Source: an uncultured Pseudodesulfovibrio sp. (GTDB lineage: Bacteria; Desulfobacterota; Desulfovibrionia; Desulfovibrionales; Desulfovibrionaceae). From it: DNA of 64,000 nt. Positions 24,845 through 35,000 of the stretch are shown one piece after another. The number at the start of each line of letters is the position of its first letter. Position 1 is the stretch's first letter. The stretch is taken from assembly GCF_963662885.1 (NCBI RefSeq), contig NZ_OY760065.1, positions 196,001 to 260,000 of the forward strand, in the 5' to 3' direction. The position numbers and the translations under genes are program-made. The notes under the pieces were generated by a model, which had not been told where the DNA came from, made no database searches, and saw only the letters and a list, made by a program, of their open reading frames with translations.

Positions 24845-25753
24845 TTATGCCGCGTTGATCCGGGCGAGTATCTTGTTGAGCGTTTCGGGGACCTCAGCCT
24901 CGGGAATCTGACAGGTGCCAACGGCTTTGTGTCCGCCGCCTCCCAGTGAGAGCATCAACGCGCCTACATCCACCTTGCTCGTCCTGTTTATGATGGAATG
25001 ACCTACCGTCAGTACCACGTTCTGTTTCTTGAACCCCCATATGACCCGTATGCTGATGGAACATTCCGGAAACAGGGTATATATCATGAAGCGGTTGCCG
25101 CAGTAGATGGGGTCCTGTTCACGTAGATCAAGGACTACCGCATCGCCGTGGACGTCGGCGTTGTCACGGAGCATGTGAATGAAGTTGTCGCTGTCTCCGA
25201 AATATTTTTTCACCCGCTCCTTCACGTCACTGATCTCAAGGATCTCCTGTGCGGTCATGGTCCGGCAATACTCGATCATGTCGAGCATCAACTGGTAATT
25301 GCTGATCCGGTAGTTGCGATAACGACCAAGCCCCGTCCTGGGGTCCATGATGAAGCCGAGCAATATCCAGCCGGTGGGGTTGGTGATTTCTTCAACGGTC
25401 AGGCTTGCGGAGTCCACCTTGTCCACGGCCTTGATGAAATCCCCGCAGGCGGCCGGGAATTTGTCCGCGCCGTAATACTCGTAAACGACCCGCGCACAGC
25501 TTGCCAGGGGACGGCTTTCGCCCTTGAATTCAATCGTGCCCAGTCGGTCCATTTCGCTGGTGTGGTGATCGAACCACAGACCGCAGCCTTTCACATAGGG
25601 CACGTTGGCCAGAACGTCGTTGCTGGAGACCTCCACCCGGCCATCCTGCAGATCCTTTGGGTGGGCGAAGAGATAGTCGTCAATGATACCCAGATGTTTG
25701 AGCAAAGTTGCGCAGGCCAGGCCGTCGAAGTCGGATCGGGTCACGAGTCTCAT
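24845..25753 (-). CDS. DHH-family phosphoesterase
   Basis: The 302-aa protein shows the DHH motifs: TRSDFDGLAC near the N-terminus, LWFDHHTSEMD, and the DHHA1-like LSLGGGGHKAVG at the C-terminus. Members cleave polyphosphate, pAp or small nucleotides using Mn ions; this shorter branch (SDFDG start) has no settled substrate. RBS GGAG precedes the ATG. It is downstream of cca on the same strand (110-base gap). Confidence 0.85.
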   Translation of the reverse strand: MRLVTRSDFDGLACATLLKHLGIIDDYLFAHPKDLQDGRVEVSSNDVLANVPYVKGCGLWFDHHTSEMDRLGTIEFKGESRPLASCARVVYEYYGADKFPAACGDFIKAVDKVDSASLTVEEITNPTGWILLGFIMDPRTGLGRYRNYRISNYQLMLDMIEYCRTMTAQEILEISDVKERVKKYFGDSDNFIHMLRDNADVHGDAVVLDLREQDPIYCGNRFMIYTLFPECSISIRVIWGFKKQNVVLTVGHSIINRTSKVDVGALMLSLGGGGHKAVGTCQIPEAEVPETLNKILARINAA

Positions 25754-25863
25754 GTGGATTCTCCATGTATCACGGGTGATTGCCGGTTTGATTCGTCTGC
25801 CCTATGCAGGATGCTACATTATTAGGCCGTTGCGGAAAAATTGTCAAAGCGATTGCCCGTGGT

Positions 25864-26967
25864 TCAGCCTCCGCGCAGGGCCTGGGCACGGAGCATGCGC
25901 AGCTTTTCACCGGATTCGGCCCCATGGTTCATATCCTCAGGGGCCAGCCTGACCGGCAGGATGGTTGCCAGCTCTTTTTCGGCACGCTCAAGGTGGTCTT
26001 CGCAGTGGTCGGCCAGGACGAGTTTGAAGAGCGGGGTGAGGGTGCCCGACAGATGCAGGTCCATGAGCATGTCGACCCGTGTGCCGGGACGCAACTCGCC
26101 GTAGCTGGCTGCAGTCATGTGCCAGCGTGCGGCTTTCATGCCCGCCGTCTTGTATTCGTTGGGCATGCGCAGTCTAAGGGCGGCGGTTTCGGCCAAGGGG
26201 ATGCCCGCCAGGTCATGGCCGTAATGCCGTGGCCAACGATCCCGGGGAGTCAGAGTCTTGCCCAGGTCATGGGTCAGCCCCATCCAGACGGCCACCGGAT
26301 CGCCGGCCAGATCGTCCATGACCCTGCAGGTGTGAGTCAGCATGTCGCTGTCATGGTAGGGAAGGGGACCGGCCGGTACGGCCCGACCTGTCTCGAACTC
26401 GGGAAACCACGGCAGGAGGCACTCGGATTCGGCCAGCAGCCGCAGAAAGTTGCCCGGTCTGGGGCTCTCCAGCGCCTTGCGTAACTCCGGCACAACTCGG
26501 TCCGGGGAGATGGCAGTGAGTTTGCCGGAAGCGCCGATCTCTCGCATGGCTGAAATCAGTTCCGCATGGGGAGTGAAATCCGGTAGCTGAGCCCAGAAAC
26601 GGGCCGCGCGCAGGACTCGTAGCGGGTCGTCGGACAGGGAATGTGCCGAAGCCGGGCGCAGAATCCGTCCCGCGAGGTCCCCTAATGCCTGTGGGTGACA
26701 AACAAGTTCGCCGTTTACGTCAAGCAGTTGTGCATTGACAGTCAGGTCTCGGGATTCTAATTCTTTATCAAGAGAACCAGCCCTGGGAAAGGAGAACTCC
26801 AAGCCTTCCACAAGGAAGACCGGAAAGGTTCGGCCTACTTCGCGCGCACAGGGAAAGGCCCGGCGAAACTCCTCGCGGGTGGCCCCCGTGACCAGATAAT
26901 CCCTGTCGTGCAGAGGCCTGCCGAGCAGGAGATCGCGGACCGCGCCGCCAGCCAGGTAAACTTTCAT
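25864..26967 (-). CDS. cca: tRNA nucleotidyltransferase (CCA-adding) with HD domain
   Basis: The 367-aa protein begins MKVYLAGGAVRDLLLGR with the catalytic DxD-like DRDYLV, then RDLTVNAQ, LRAARF (class II enzymes) and an HD phosphohydrolase domain (THDLGK). It adds or repairs the 3' CCA; the HD part removes 2',3'-cyclic phosphates in homologues. The start at 26967 is taken because the conserved fold begins there; an in-frame ATG lies 12 codons upstream. It is divergent from birA by 50 bases. Confidence 0.93.
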   Translation of the reverse strand: MKVYLAGGAVRDLLLGRPLHDRDYLVTGATREEFRRAFPCAREVGRTFPVFLVEGLEFSFPRAGSLDKELESRDLTVNAQLLDVNGELVCHPQALGDLAGRILRPASAHSLSDDPLRVLRAARFWAQLPDFTPHAELISAMREIGASGKLTAISPDRVVPELRKALESPRPGNFLRLLAESECLLPWFPEFETGRAVPAGPLPYHDSDMLTHTCRVMDDLAGDPVAVWMGLTHDLGKTLTPRDRWPRHYGHDLAGIPLAETAALRLRMPNEYKTAGMKAARWHMTAASYGELRPGTRVDMLMDLHLSGTLTPLFKLVLADHCEDHLERAEKELATILPVRLAPEDMNHGAESGEKLRMLRAQALRGG

Positions 26968-27017
26968 TGCCCACGTGTAGCACAAGGTAACCCATGCTTC
27001 CACAAGGAATTTTTCTC

Positions 27018-27887
27018 ATGGATCAGGCGACCGCCGAGGCACAGCCGGTCCATCCGCTTTGGCAGGAGGATCTCCGTGAATACGGCCCCTGGACGCCGTC
27101 CGAATCAGATGAGTTGCCCACAGGCTGGCTCAGGGGAAGCGGTTTGACCCACGGCACCGTGGTCGTGGCCCAGACCTGTGGGAGCACCATGGAGTTGGCA
27201 TCCCGGCTGGTTGCCGATGGGCTGCTGGGTCCCTGGGGAGCCGTAATCTGTGGGCGGCAGACGCAGGGCAGGGGGCAACTGCGGCGCCCCTGGGCGTCCC
27301 TGGCAGGCAATCTTCATGCCTCCATCGTGTTGCCGTCCGCACCCGACCATGGACCATGGGCCGAGGCCATGGCCGACCTGCTGCCGTTGGTCGTCGGGCA
27401 CGTTTTCAGCGAGGTTCTGGGAGGCCTGGGCGGGGATCTTCAGGTCAAATGGCCGAACGACATTCTTCAGGAAGGGCGGAAGGTTGGCGGGATGCTCATC
27501 GAAGAGCGAAACGGTACGTCCATCGTTGGCGTGGGGCTGAACCTTGCGGACAGTCCGGCTGATTCGCAGATGCGCGAAGATCATTCGGTGCCCGCCGCGA
27601 AAATCCGGCTTCCGTTCTTTTTCTCCGGTCCCCTGACCCTCCTGGATCGGCTTGTAAACCATGGGAAAACTGTGTATGCAGTAATGCTCGACGAGATTCC
27701 ACCCCCTCGATTCATCTCCATGTTCGAGAGCAAACTCGCCTGGTTCGGACGAACTATCTTGGTCAAGGAAGGAGACGATAGCTCCTATGAGGCTCTTTTG
27801 GCGGGCCTTTCCTTGGATGGTGGACTTGTTCTTCGTCGAGATGGGGGGGAGTCGGTGCTGTACTCGGGATCGATATTTCCTTTCTAG
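27018..27887 (+). CDS. birA: Biotin-protein ligase (BirA catalytic type, no HTH)
   Basis: The 289-aa protein has the biotin ligase signatures GRQTQGRGQLRRPW and KWPNDILQEGRKVGGMLIE. It lacks the N-terminal helix-turn-helix of bifunctional BirA, so it is not a repressor. It lies 63 bases ahead of the pyruvate carboxylase gene, its probable substrate. ATG 27018 with AAGGA nine bases upstream is chosen; ATG 26994 is also possible. Confidence 0.9.
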   Translation: MDQATAEAQPVHPLWQEDLREYGPWTPSESDELPTGWLRGSGLTHGTVVVAQTCGSTMELASRLVADGLLGPWGAVICGRQTQGRGQLRRPWASLAGNLHASIVLPSAPDHGPWAEAMADLLPLVVGHVFSEVLGGLGGDLQVKWPNDILQEGRKVGGMLIEERNGTSIVGVGLNLADSPADSQMREDHSVPAAKIRLPFFFSGPLTLLDRLVNHGKTVYAVMLDEIPPPRFISMFESKLAWFGRTILVKEGDDSSYEALLAGLSLDGGLVLRRDGGESVLYSGSIFPF

Positions 27888-27950
27888 GTTCCGCATGGTG
27901 CGGGACATGCCGACTAGGGTTTTTTCTGTCATTTCTGTCGTAGGAGACCA

Positions 27951-30900
27951 GTGAGATTCATGCAGCCGAAGTCCTTTGAACAGGTACTTGAAGAGGTCAA
28001 GGGGAAGCGGATACTGGTGGCCAACCGGGGCATCCCGGCAAGGCGCATCTGCCGTTCCATAACCGAAATGTTCAACGCCAAGGCGATAATGACCGCCACC
28101 GACGTTGATAAAACCTCTCCGGCGTCTTCCGGAGCCAATGAGCTTTTGATGCTCGGCTCCGATCCCAGGGCGTATCTTGATCAGGACAGAATCATCCACG
28201 AGGCCAAAGCCAACAACGTGGTCGCCATCCATCCCGGCTGGGGGTTCTGTTCCGAAGACGATTCCTTCCCGGCACGATGCGCCAAGGAAGGCATTATTTT
28301 TATTGGTCCCGAACAGGAACCCATGCGCATCCTGGGCAACAAGGTGGCCGTGCGAAAGCTGGCCATCGAACAGGGCGTGCCCGTGGTTCCCGGCTCCGAA
28401 GGGGCCGTTTCTATCCCCGAGGCGCGCAAGATCGCCCAGGAAATAGGCTTCCCTGTGATGCTCAAGGCCGAGGGCGGCGGCGGTGGTCGCGGCATCTATG
28501 AAGTCTATCAGGAAGAGGACCTGGAGAACGCCTTCTCCAAGGCCTCTGCCCTGGCTCAGGCTTCCTTCGGCAACCCGCGTCTGTACGTCGAGAAGCTGCT
28601 GACCTCGGTGCGCCATATCGAAATCCAGGTCATCGCCGACCAGTACGGCAACGTGTTCTGCCTGGACGAACGCGACTGCACGGTCCAGCGCAACCACCAG
28701 AAACTCATCGAGATCACCCCGTCCCCGTGGCCCAAGTTCACTCCCGAGTTGCGGGAACAGCTCAAGGGGTACGCCAAGCGGCTTGTCTCGGCCGTGGGCT
28801 ATTACTCCCTGGCCACTGTCGAATTTCTCGTGGACGCCGACGGTGTGCCGTACCTCATCGAGGTCAACACTCGGCTTCAGGTTGAGCACGGCATCACGGA
28901 ATGTCGTTACGGCATCGACCTGGTCGAGGAGCAGATCGCTATCGCCTTCGGGGCCGAGCTGCGTCTGAACGAAGAAAACACCAAGCCGTTCCAGTGGGCC
29001 ATGCAGTGTCGTATCAACTGCGAGGACCCGCAGAAGCATTTCGAGCCGAACTCCGGTCGTATCACACGATATGTCTCGCCCGGCGGGCAGGGCATCCGCA
29101 TCGACTCCTGTGTGGGCGACGGCTACCGCTTCCCGTCCAACTATGACTCGGCTGCGGCCCTGTTGATCGCCTACGGCAACTCCTGGAAGAAGGTCGTGGC
29201 CCTGATGAGCCGCGCCTTGCGCGAGTACATGATCGGCGGTGTCAAGACGACCATTCCTTTCCATCGCAAGATCATCGACCAGGCCAAGTTCGTTGCCGCC
29301 GATTACGATACCAACTTCGTCCGCCAGAATTATGCCGAGCTCATGGATTATTCCGACCGCGAGCCGGATTCCCTGCGTTTGACTAGGTTGGTGGCCGAAA
29401 TTTCGGCACAGGGCTACAACCGCTACGTCCAGCTCGGCGAATACCGCGGCCGGGAGGACAAGCGTGTCGGTCGGTTCCACCTGGCCAAGCCGCCCGAGGT
29501 TTCCTCCTGGTTTGAGCCGCGCTTCTCGCGTAAAATGGACCGTGACGCCATTCTGGATACCCTGCGCACGGACCGCGAGGCCGGGATCATCCACATGACG
29601 GATACCACGACCCGCGACATCACCCAATCCAACAGCGGAAACCGCTTCCGTCTGGCCGAGGATCGCATCATCGGTCCGTCGCTCGACAAATGCGGCTTCT
29701 TCTCTCTGGAGAACGGCGGTGGTGCGCACTTCCACGTGGCCATGCTCGCCAACATGACCTATCCGTTCACCGAGGCGGCCGAGTGGAACAAGTTCGCGCC
29801 CAATACATTGAAGCAGATCCTCATCCGGTCCACCAATATCCTGGGCTACAAGCCGCAACCGAAGAACGTGATGCGGCTGACCGGCGAGATGATCAACGAG
29901 CATTATGAAGTCATCCGCTGTTTCGACTTCCTGAACCACGTCGATAACATGCGGCCGTTTGCCGAAGTGGCCATGAACTCGAAGAGAAACATCTTCGAGC
30001 CCGCCATTTCCCTGTCCTGGGCCAAGGGCTTCACGGTTGAGCGCTACATGACCGTGACCGAGGAAATCATTCGCATGTGCTCCGAGGCCGCTGGCGTGAC
30101 CCCGAAGCAGGCCGAAAAGATGATTATCCTGGGCCTCAAGGATATGGGCGGCGTGTGTCCGCCGAGATTCATGCGTGAACTCATCGGTGCCATCACCAAG
30201 AAATATCCCGAACTGGTCATTCACAGTCACCGGCACTACACCGACGGCCTGTTCGTCCCGACCATGGGTGCTGCCGCCGAGGCTGGTGCACACATCGTGG
30301 ATGTGGCCATCGGCGCCAGCGTGCGTTGGTACGGCCAGGGCGAAGTCCTGTCCACGGCCTCCTACATCGAGGACGAGATCGGCCTGAAGACCCATCTGGA
30401 CAAGGATATGATCCGGGCCACCAACTTCCGGCTCAAGCAGATCATGCCGTATTACGACCGCTACACGGCTCCGTACTTCCAGGGCATTGACCACGACGTC
30501 GTCCGTCACGGCATGCCCGGCGGAGCGACATCCTCTTCTCAGGAAGGGGCTCTCAAGCAGGGCTACATCAAGCTGTTGCCCTACATGCTCAAGTTCCTGG
30601 AAGGAACCCGCAAGGTGGTCCGCTACCACGACGTTACTCCCGGTTCCCAGATTACCTGGAACACCGCCTTCCTGGCCGTGACCGGTGCTTACAAGCGCGG
30701 GGGAGAGCGGGAAGTGCGCCGTTTGCTGAACATGCTCGATGTGGTCACCCTGTGTCGCGAAGACGAACTGACCGATCTCGAGCGTGAGGCGCGCCTCGAC
30801 CTGTACCGCGACTCCAACGATGCCTTCCGCAACCTGCTGCTCGGCAAGTTCGGCAAGCTGCCTTTGGGCTTCCCGGCTGACTGGGTTTATCAGTCCGCCT

Positions 30901-31661
30901 TTGGGTCCGGTTGGGAGACCGCCATCAAGGAGCGCACTGAGGCATCCCCGCTGACCACACTGAAAGACGTGGACCTTGTGGCCGAGAAGAAGGCCCTTCA
31001 GTCCCGCCTGCACCGTCAGCCCACCGAGGAAGAGTTCATCATGTATCTCAACCACCCGGGTGACGCGATCAAGACTATCGACTTCTGTGAGAAGTACGGC
31101 AATATCAACAATCTGCCGGTGGATATCTGGTTCGAGGGTCTGGAAAAAGGCGAGGTTCTGGACTTCCAGGGCAATTGCAAGAAGCCGCACCTCATGCGCA
31201 TCCTCGACATCTCCGAGCCGGACGAGAACGGCATGGCCGTTGTCCGCTATGTGCTCGACTCCGAGATCATGAGTCATCAGGTCAAGGTGGCCGAGGCCGA
31301 GGCCGGGGGCAAGGACGCTACCGAGATGGCCGACCCGACCAACGTCTACCACGTCGGTTCGCCCAGTAACGGCGACCTTTGGGTCACCCATGTCCGCCCC
31401 GGCGATCGCGTCAAGGCAGGCGAGGAGTTGTTCAACATCTCCATCATGAAGCAGGAGAAGTCGGTACTGGCTCCGGTCACCGGTATGGTCCGTCGGGTTA
31501 TCAAGTCCGCCAACTACACCGAGGACAAGAAGATGATCCCGGTCGTGGAAGGGGAGCTGCTGGTGGAACTCGGACCCGAGGCGGGTACCTGTCCCACCTG
31601 TAAGTCCGACGTCCCCACCGAGGATTGCAACTTCTGCCCCAACTGCGGTCAGAAACTGTAA
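27951..31661 (+). CDS. pyc: Pyruvate carboxylase with a C-terminal zinc ribbon
   Basis: The 1236-aa protein has in order: biotin carboxylase (VANRGIPARRICRS; IHPGWGFCSEDDSF; GGGGGRGIYE), a carboxyltransferase barrel (DTTTRDITQSNS; metal/CO2 Lys in ILGLKDMGG; HSH in IHSHRHYTDG) and a biotinyl domain with lysine 1167 in ISIMKQEKSVLAP (usual motif is AMKM). A tail of about 25 residues contains CPTC...CNFCPNC, a zinc-ribbon-like ending not part of standard enzymes. It makes oxaloacetate from pyruvate. The GTG at 27951 fits the RBS TAGGAG; ATG 27960 is the alternative. birA lies just upstream. Confidence 0.92.
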   Translation: MRFMQPKSFEQVLEEVKGKRILVANRGIPARRICRSITEMFNAKAIMTATDVDKTSPASSGANELLMLGSDPRAYLDQDRIIHEAKANNVVAIHPGWGFCSEDDSFPARCAKEGIIFIGPEQEPMRILGNKVAVRKLAIEQGVPVVPGSEGAVSIPEARKIAQEIGFPVMLKAEGGGGGRGIYEVYQEEDLENAFSKASALAQASFGNPRLYVEKLLTSVRHIEIQVIADQYGNVFCLDERDCTVQRNHQKLIEITPSPWPKFTPELREQLKGYAKRLVSAVGYYSLATVEFLVDADGVPYLIEVNTRLQVEHGITECRYGIDLVEEQIAIAFGAELRLNEENTKPFQWAMQCRINCEDPQKHFEPNSGRITRYVSPGGQGIRIDSCVGDGYRFPSNYDSAAALLIAYGNSWKKVVALMSRALREYMIGGVKTTIPFHRKIIDQAKFVAADYDTNFVRQNYAELMDYSDREPDSLRLTRLVAEISAQGYNRYVQLGEYRGREDKRVGRFHLAKPPEVSSWFEPRFSRKMDRDAILDTLRTDREAGIIHMTDTTTRDITQSNSGNRFRLAEDRIIGPSLDKCGFFSLENGGGAHFHVAMLANMTYPFTEAAEWNKFAPNTLKQILIRSTNILGYKPQPKNVMRLTGEMINEHYEVIRCFDFLNHVDNMRPFAEVAMNSKRNIFEPAISLSWAKGFTVERYMTVTEEIIRMCSEAAGVTPKQAEKMIILGLKDMGGVCPPRFMRELIGAITKKYPELVIHSHRHYTDGLFVPTMGAAAEAGAHIVDVAIGASVRWYGQGEVLSTASYIEDEIGLKTHLDKDMIRATNFRLKQIMPYYDRYTAPYFQGIDHDVVRHGMPGGATSSSQEGALKQGYIKLLPYMLKFLEGTRKVVRYHDVTPGSQITWNTAFLAVTGAYKRGGEREVRRLLNMLDVVTLCREDELTDLEREARLDLYRDSNDAFRNLLLGKFGKLPLGFPADWVYQSAFGSGWETAIKERTEASPLTTLKDVDLVAEKKALQSRLHRQPTEEEFIMYLNHPGDAIKTIDFCEKYGNINNLPVDIWFEGLEKGEVLDFQGNCKKPHLMRILDISEPDENGMAVVRYVLDSEIMSHQVKVAEAEAGGKDATEMADPTNVYHVGSPSNGDLWVTHVRPGDRVKAGEELFNISIMKQEKSVLAPVTGMVRRVIKSANYTEDKKMIPVVEGELLVELGPEAGTCPTCKSDVPTEDCNFCPNCGQKL

Positions 31662-31684
31662 AAAAATAATACGACCACTGAAAT

Positions 31685-31695
31685 TGGTCTGACAC
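31685..31695. promoter_or_regulatory. Degenerate GntR-type palindrome (TGGTCTGACAC)
   Basis: Nine of ten arm positions match the TGGTC-n-GACCA dyad found at 31850-31860. It lies just past the pyc stop. See the perfect site. Confidence 0.3.
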
Positions 31696-31738
31696 GATAG
31701 GTTCCCGTCCCTTGATGGGGTAATGTCGGAATATTCGA

Positions 31739-31778
31739 GGCCGACGTGCTGTAACAGCACGTCGGCCTTTGTCTTTCT
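31739..31778 (+). terminator. Rho-independent terminator after pyc
   Basis: GGCCGACGTGCTG pairs perfectly with CAGCACGTCGGCC over a TAA loop and is followed by TTTGTCTTTC. Confidence 0.93.
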
Positions 31779-31849
31779 TGAAATATTAAAAAAATGAAAT
31801 TTAAATTTCAGACAGTTTTTGGAGTTTTTATTGCGTTTAAATGGCTTAG

Positions 31850-31860
31850 TGGTCGGACCA
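31850..31860. promoter_or_regulatory. Candidate GntR (FadR/LldR/PdhR-type) operator upstream of the PEP-synthase-like gene
   Basis: TGGTCGGACCA is a perfect dyad (TGGTC/GACCA), extended by ATT on one side. FadR-subfamily GntR regulators of lactate and pyruvate metabolism (PdhR, LldR) bind TGGT-n3-ACCA sites. The location, between pyruvate carboxylase and a PEP-synthase-like gene, suits such control. No regulator gene is nearby. Confidence 0.5.
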
Positions 31861-32020
31861 ATTGTTTCGTTGACTAAGGGGTGTTTAACCCTGTAGGGGG
31901 AAACTCGAACCTCAGATTTTGATTGTTCTTTTTTGATAATTCAAAATGGAAAGCGCCGTGATTCAGGAGGTGGACGAGGAAATACCAGTCCGCCCGGCAC
32001 GGTCATACCAGGAGGAAGAG

Positions 32021-35000
32021 ATGGCCAAAGCCAAAAATGACGCAACGGATAAAACACCTGCGGTAAAAGCCAAGAAGGTCGATGCCAAGGTGGAGAGCCT
32101 CAAACAGAAACTGGTTCTGAATGGAGCCGAAATCAAGAAGATCGGCGAGGACGCCGAGTTGCTGGTCGGTGGTAAGAACTACAACACGGCCATCATCAGC
32201 CAGGTGCCGGGCATCCGTGCCCCGGAGTTCCGGGCCATTTCCTCCAATGCATTTCATATTCTTCTGGACGAGACCAAGGTGAACGCCGCGGTGGTTCGCG
32301 CCACGGTGGACAAGGAGTACAACAAGATCGACTGGTACTCCGACGCGGTCAACGAAGACTCCGACTATCTGCAGCACTTTGTCCGCGAAGTGGGCAAAAA
32401 AATCCGCGAGGAGTCCAAGAAGCAGTCCGGCACGCCCATTCGCCTGCGCACCTTCATCAACAATGTGGTCGAGGGTTTCGCCACTTCTCCTGAAGGAATC
32501 GACCAGCTGCGCATGCGTTCGGTTCTGGTCCAGTCGGCCATTCTGTCCGTGGAGATGCCCGAAGGCGTCGGCAAGGAAGTGAAGGGGGCCTACCAGTCCA
32601 TCTGCAAGGAAGCCGGTTTGGACGATGTTCCCGTGGCCGTGCGTTCCTCTGCGGCTGGCGAGGACAGCCGCAAAAAAGCCTTTGCCGGTCTTCAGGATAC
32701 CTACCTTAATATAGTCGGCGAGGACGAGTGCCTCGAAGCTTACCATTGGGACTGCGCCTCGGCCTACAACCTGCGCTCCATGACCTATCGCCGCGAGGCC
32801 ATTCTCGATGCCATCACCCTGGCAGAGAAGACCGGTGACGATTCCATCGCCGAAACCGCCAAGAAGGAGTGGGCCATTGAGCACACCTCCTTGTCCGTGT
32901 GCATGATGCGAATGATCAACCCGGTTATCTCGGGTACGGCCTTCAGCGCGGATACGGCCACCGGCTGCCGGGGTACGAACCGCAACGACCTCGTCTCCAT
33001 TGACGCAAGCTACGGCCTCGGTGAGGCGGTCGTCGGCGGCATGGTCACTCCGGACAAGTTCTACGTCTTCCAGCGCGAGGGCGACCGTGAAGTGGTCATC
33101 CGTTACATGGGCTGCAAGGAAAAGAAGATTGTCTACAAGGAAGACGGCAGCGGCACCCATGTGGTCAAGGTCGCCGACAACGAAGTCTTCCGCTGGGCCC
33201 TGTCCATTGCTCAGGCCGAGACCGTGGCCCAGGGGGTGCGCAACATCTCCAAGGCTTACGGCGGCATGATCATGGACACCGAGTTCTGCATCGACAAGAC
33301 CGACCGGCTGTGGTTCGTCCAGGCTCGCCCTGAGACCCGCTGGAACGAGGACTTCGAGCTCCATCCGCACACCATTTTCATGCGCCGCCTCGAGGTCGAC
33401 AAGAAGGCCATCGACTCGGCTGAAGTCATCCTGGAAGGCAACGGCGCTTCCCGCGGTGCGGGGCAGGGTACCGTCAAGTACCTGCGATCCGCTCTGGAAC
33501 TGAATAAAATCAACAAGGGTGACATCCTGGCCGCCGATCGTACCGATCCGGACATGGTTCCGGGAATGCGCATAGCCTCGGCCATTCTGGCCAACGTGGG
33601 CGGCGATACCAGCCACGCGGCCATTACCTCGCGCGAGTTGGGCATCCCGGCCATCATCGGTATTCAGCGCCTTGAGGCCCTGCGCTCCATGGACGGCCAG
33701 CAGGTCACCGTGGACGGCTCTCGAGGCAAGGTCTACCGCGGCGAGCTGCCGCTGGTTGAGGTCGGCGGCGAGATCAATGTCAGCGAACTGCCTAAGACCA
33801 AGACCAAGGTCGGCCTGATTCTGGCCGATGTTGGCCAGGCCCTGTTCCTGTCCCGCCTGCGCAACGTGCCTGACTTCGAGGTCGGCCTGCTGCGCGCCGA
33901 GTTCATGCTCGGCAATATCGGCGTCCATCCCATGGCGCTCGAGGCCTACGACAAGGACGCTCTCAATGATCTGGTCGAGGAAAAGCTCCAGGAAATGGAC
34001 CATCACCTGACCAAGGTCATGAAGGAGCAACTGGATGCCGGCCTGATTACGATGCCGCTGAAGCTGCGTGAGTATGTGGGTCTGATCACCGGTCTGACCC
34101 GTGAGATGGAGTCCCTGGCCGAGCAGGAGGGCGCCCGCAGCACGGACGAAGTCCTTGCCATGCACCGTCGCCTGCGTGAAATGGACCACAAGCTCGACGA
34201 GCACATCTCCAACGCAACCGAACGTCTGGATGTGCTCAAGACCTCCATTGACCCTGAGGCCCATGTGGCCGTTGTTCTGGGCTACCACGACATGCTCGAG
34301 CCGACTCCGTCGGTCCGTACCGAGGCCTGGAAGATCCGTCAGCAGCATGAGAAGGTCGTGACCGAGTACGTGGCCCGCCTCAAGGAAGATCCCGATTTTG
34401 TTGCTCACTTGGACAAGATCACCCGTCTGCGCGAGGAAGTGGCTCTCAAGATGGGCCTGAAGTCCGAGATGGACGAAGTGGCGACCCTGCCCGACCGTAT
34501 CCGCCGCCTGCTCGAGTCGCGTGGCTACACCACCGGCAAGGAGAACTACATCCAGACCCTTTCTCAGGGACTGGCTCTGTTCGCCATGGCCTTCTACGGT
34601 TCCAACATCGTCTACCGAACCACCGACTTCAAATCCAACGAATACCGCAACCTGCTGGGTGGCTCCCTGTTCGAGGCCCACGAGGACAACCCCATGATCG
34701 GTTACCGCGGCGTATCGCGGAACATCCACGACTGGGAACTCGAGGCCTTCAAGCTGGCTCGGGGCATCTACGGCGGCCGGAACCTGTCCATCATGTTCCC
34801 GTTCGTGCGTACCTTGGAAGAGGCCCGCTCCATGAAGCGTTACCTCAAGCAGGTCCATAATCTGGAATCCGGCAAGGACGATCTCAAGGTCATCCTCATG
34901 GCCGAGATCCCGAGCAACGCCATCCTGTGCAAGGAATTCCTCAAGGAAGTTGACGGGTTCTCCATCGGTTCCAACGACATGACCCAGATGGTTCTGGCAA

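Larger units (their letters stand above)
31662..32020 (+). other. pyc-pps intergenic region, 359 bases
   Basis: It contains the pyc terminator and, downstream, an AT-rich stretch with the GntR-type palindrome at 31850. The promoter of the PEP-synthase-like gene should be here. An in-frame ATG at 31946 exists, but the strong RBS at 32011 marks 32021 as the start. Confidence 0.6.

Noticed and set aside
27105..31760. A 1551-codon open frame on the minus strand opposite birA and pyc
   Set aside because: It is antisense to two clearly conserved genes, and its sequence (His/Leu/Gly/Val/Asp-rich) is the typical artefact of GC-rich codon bias.
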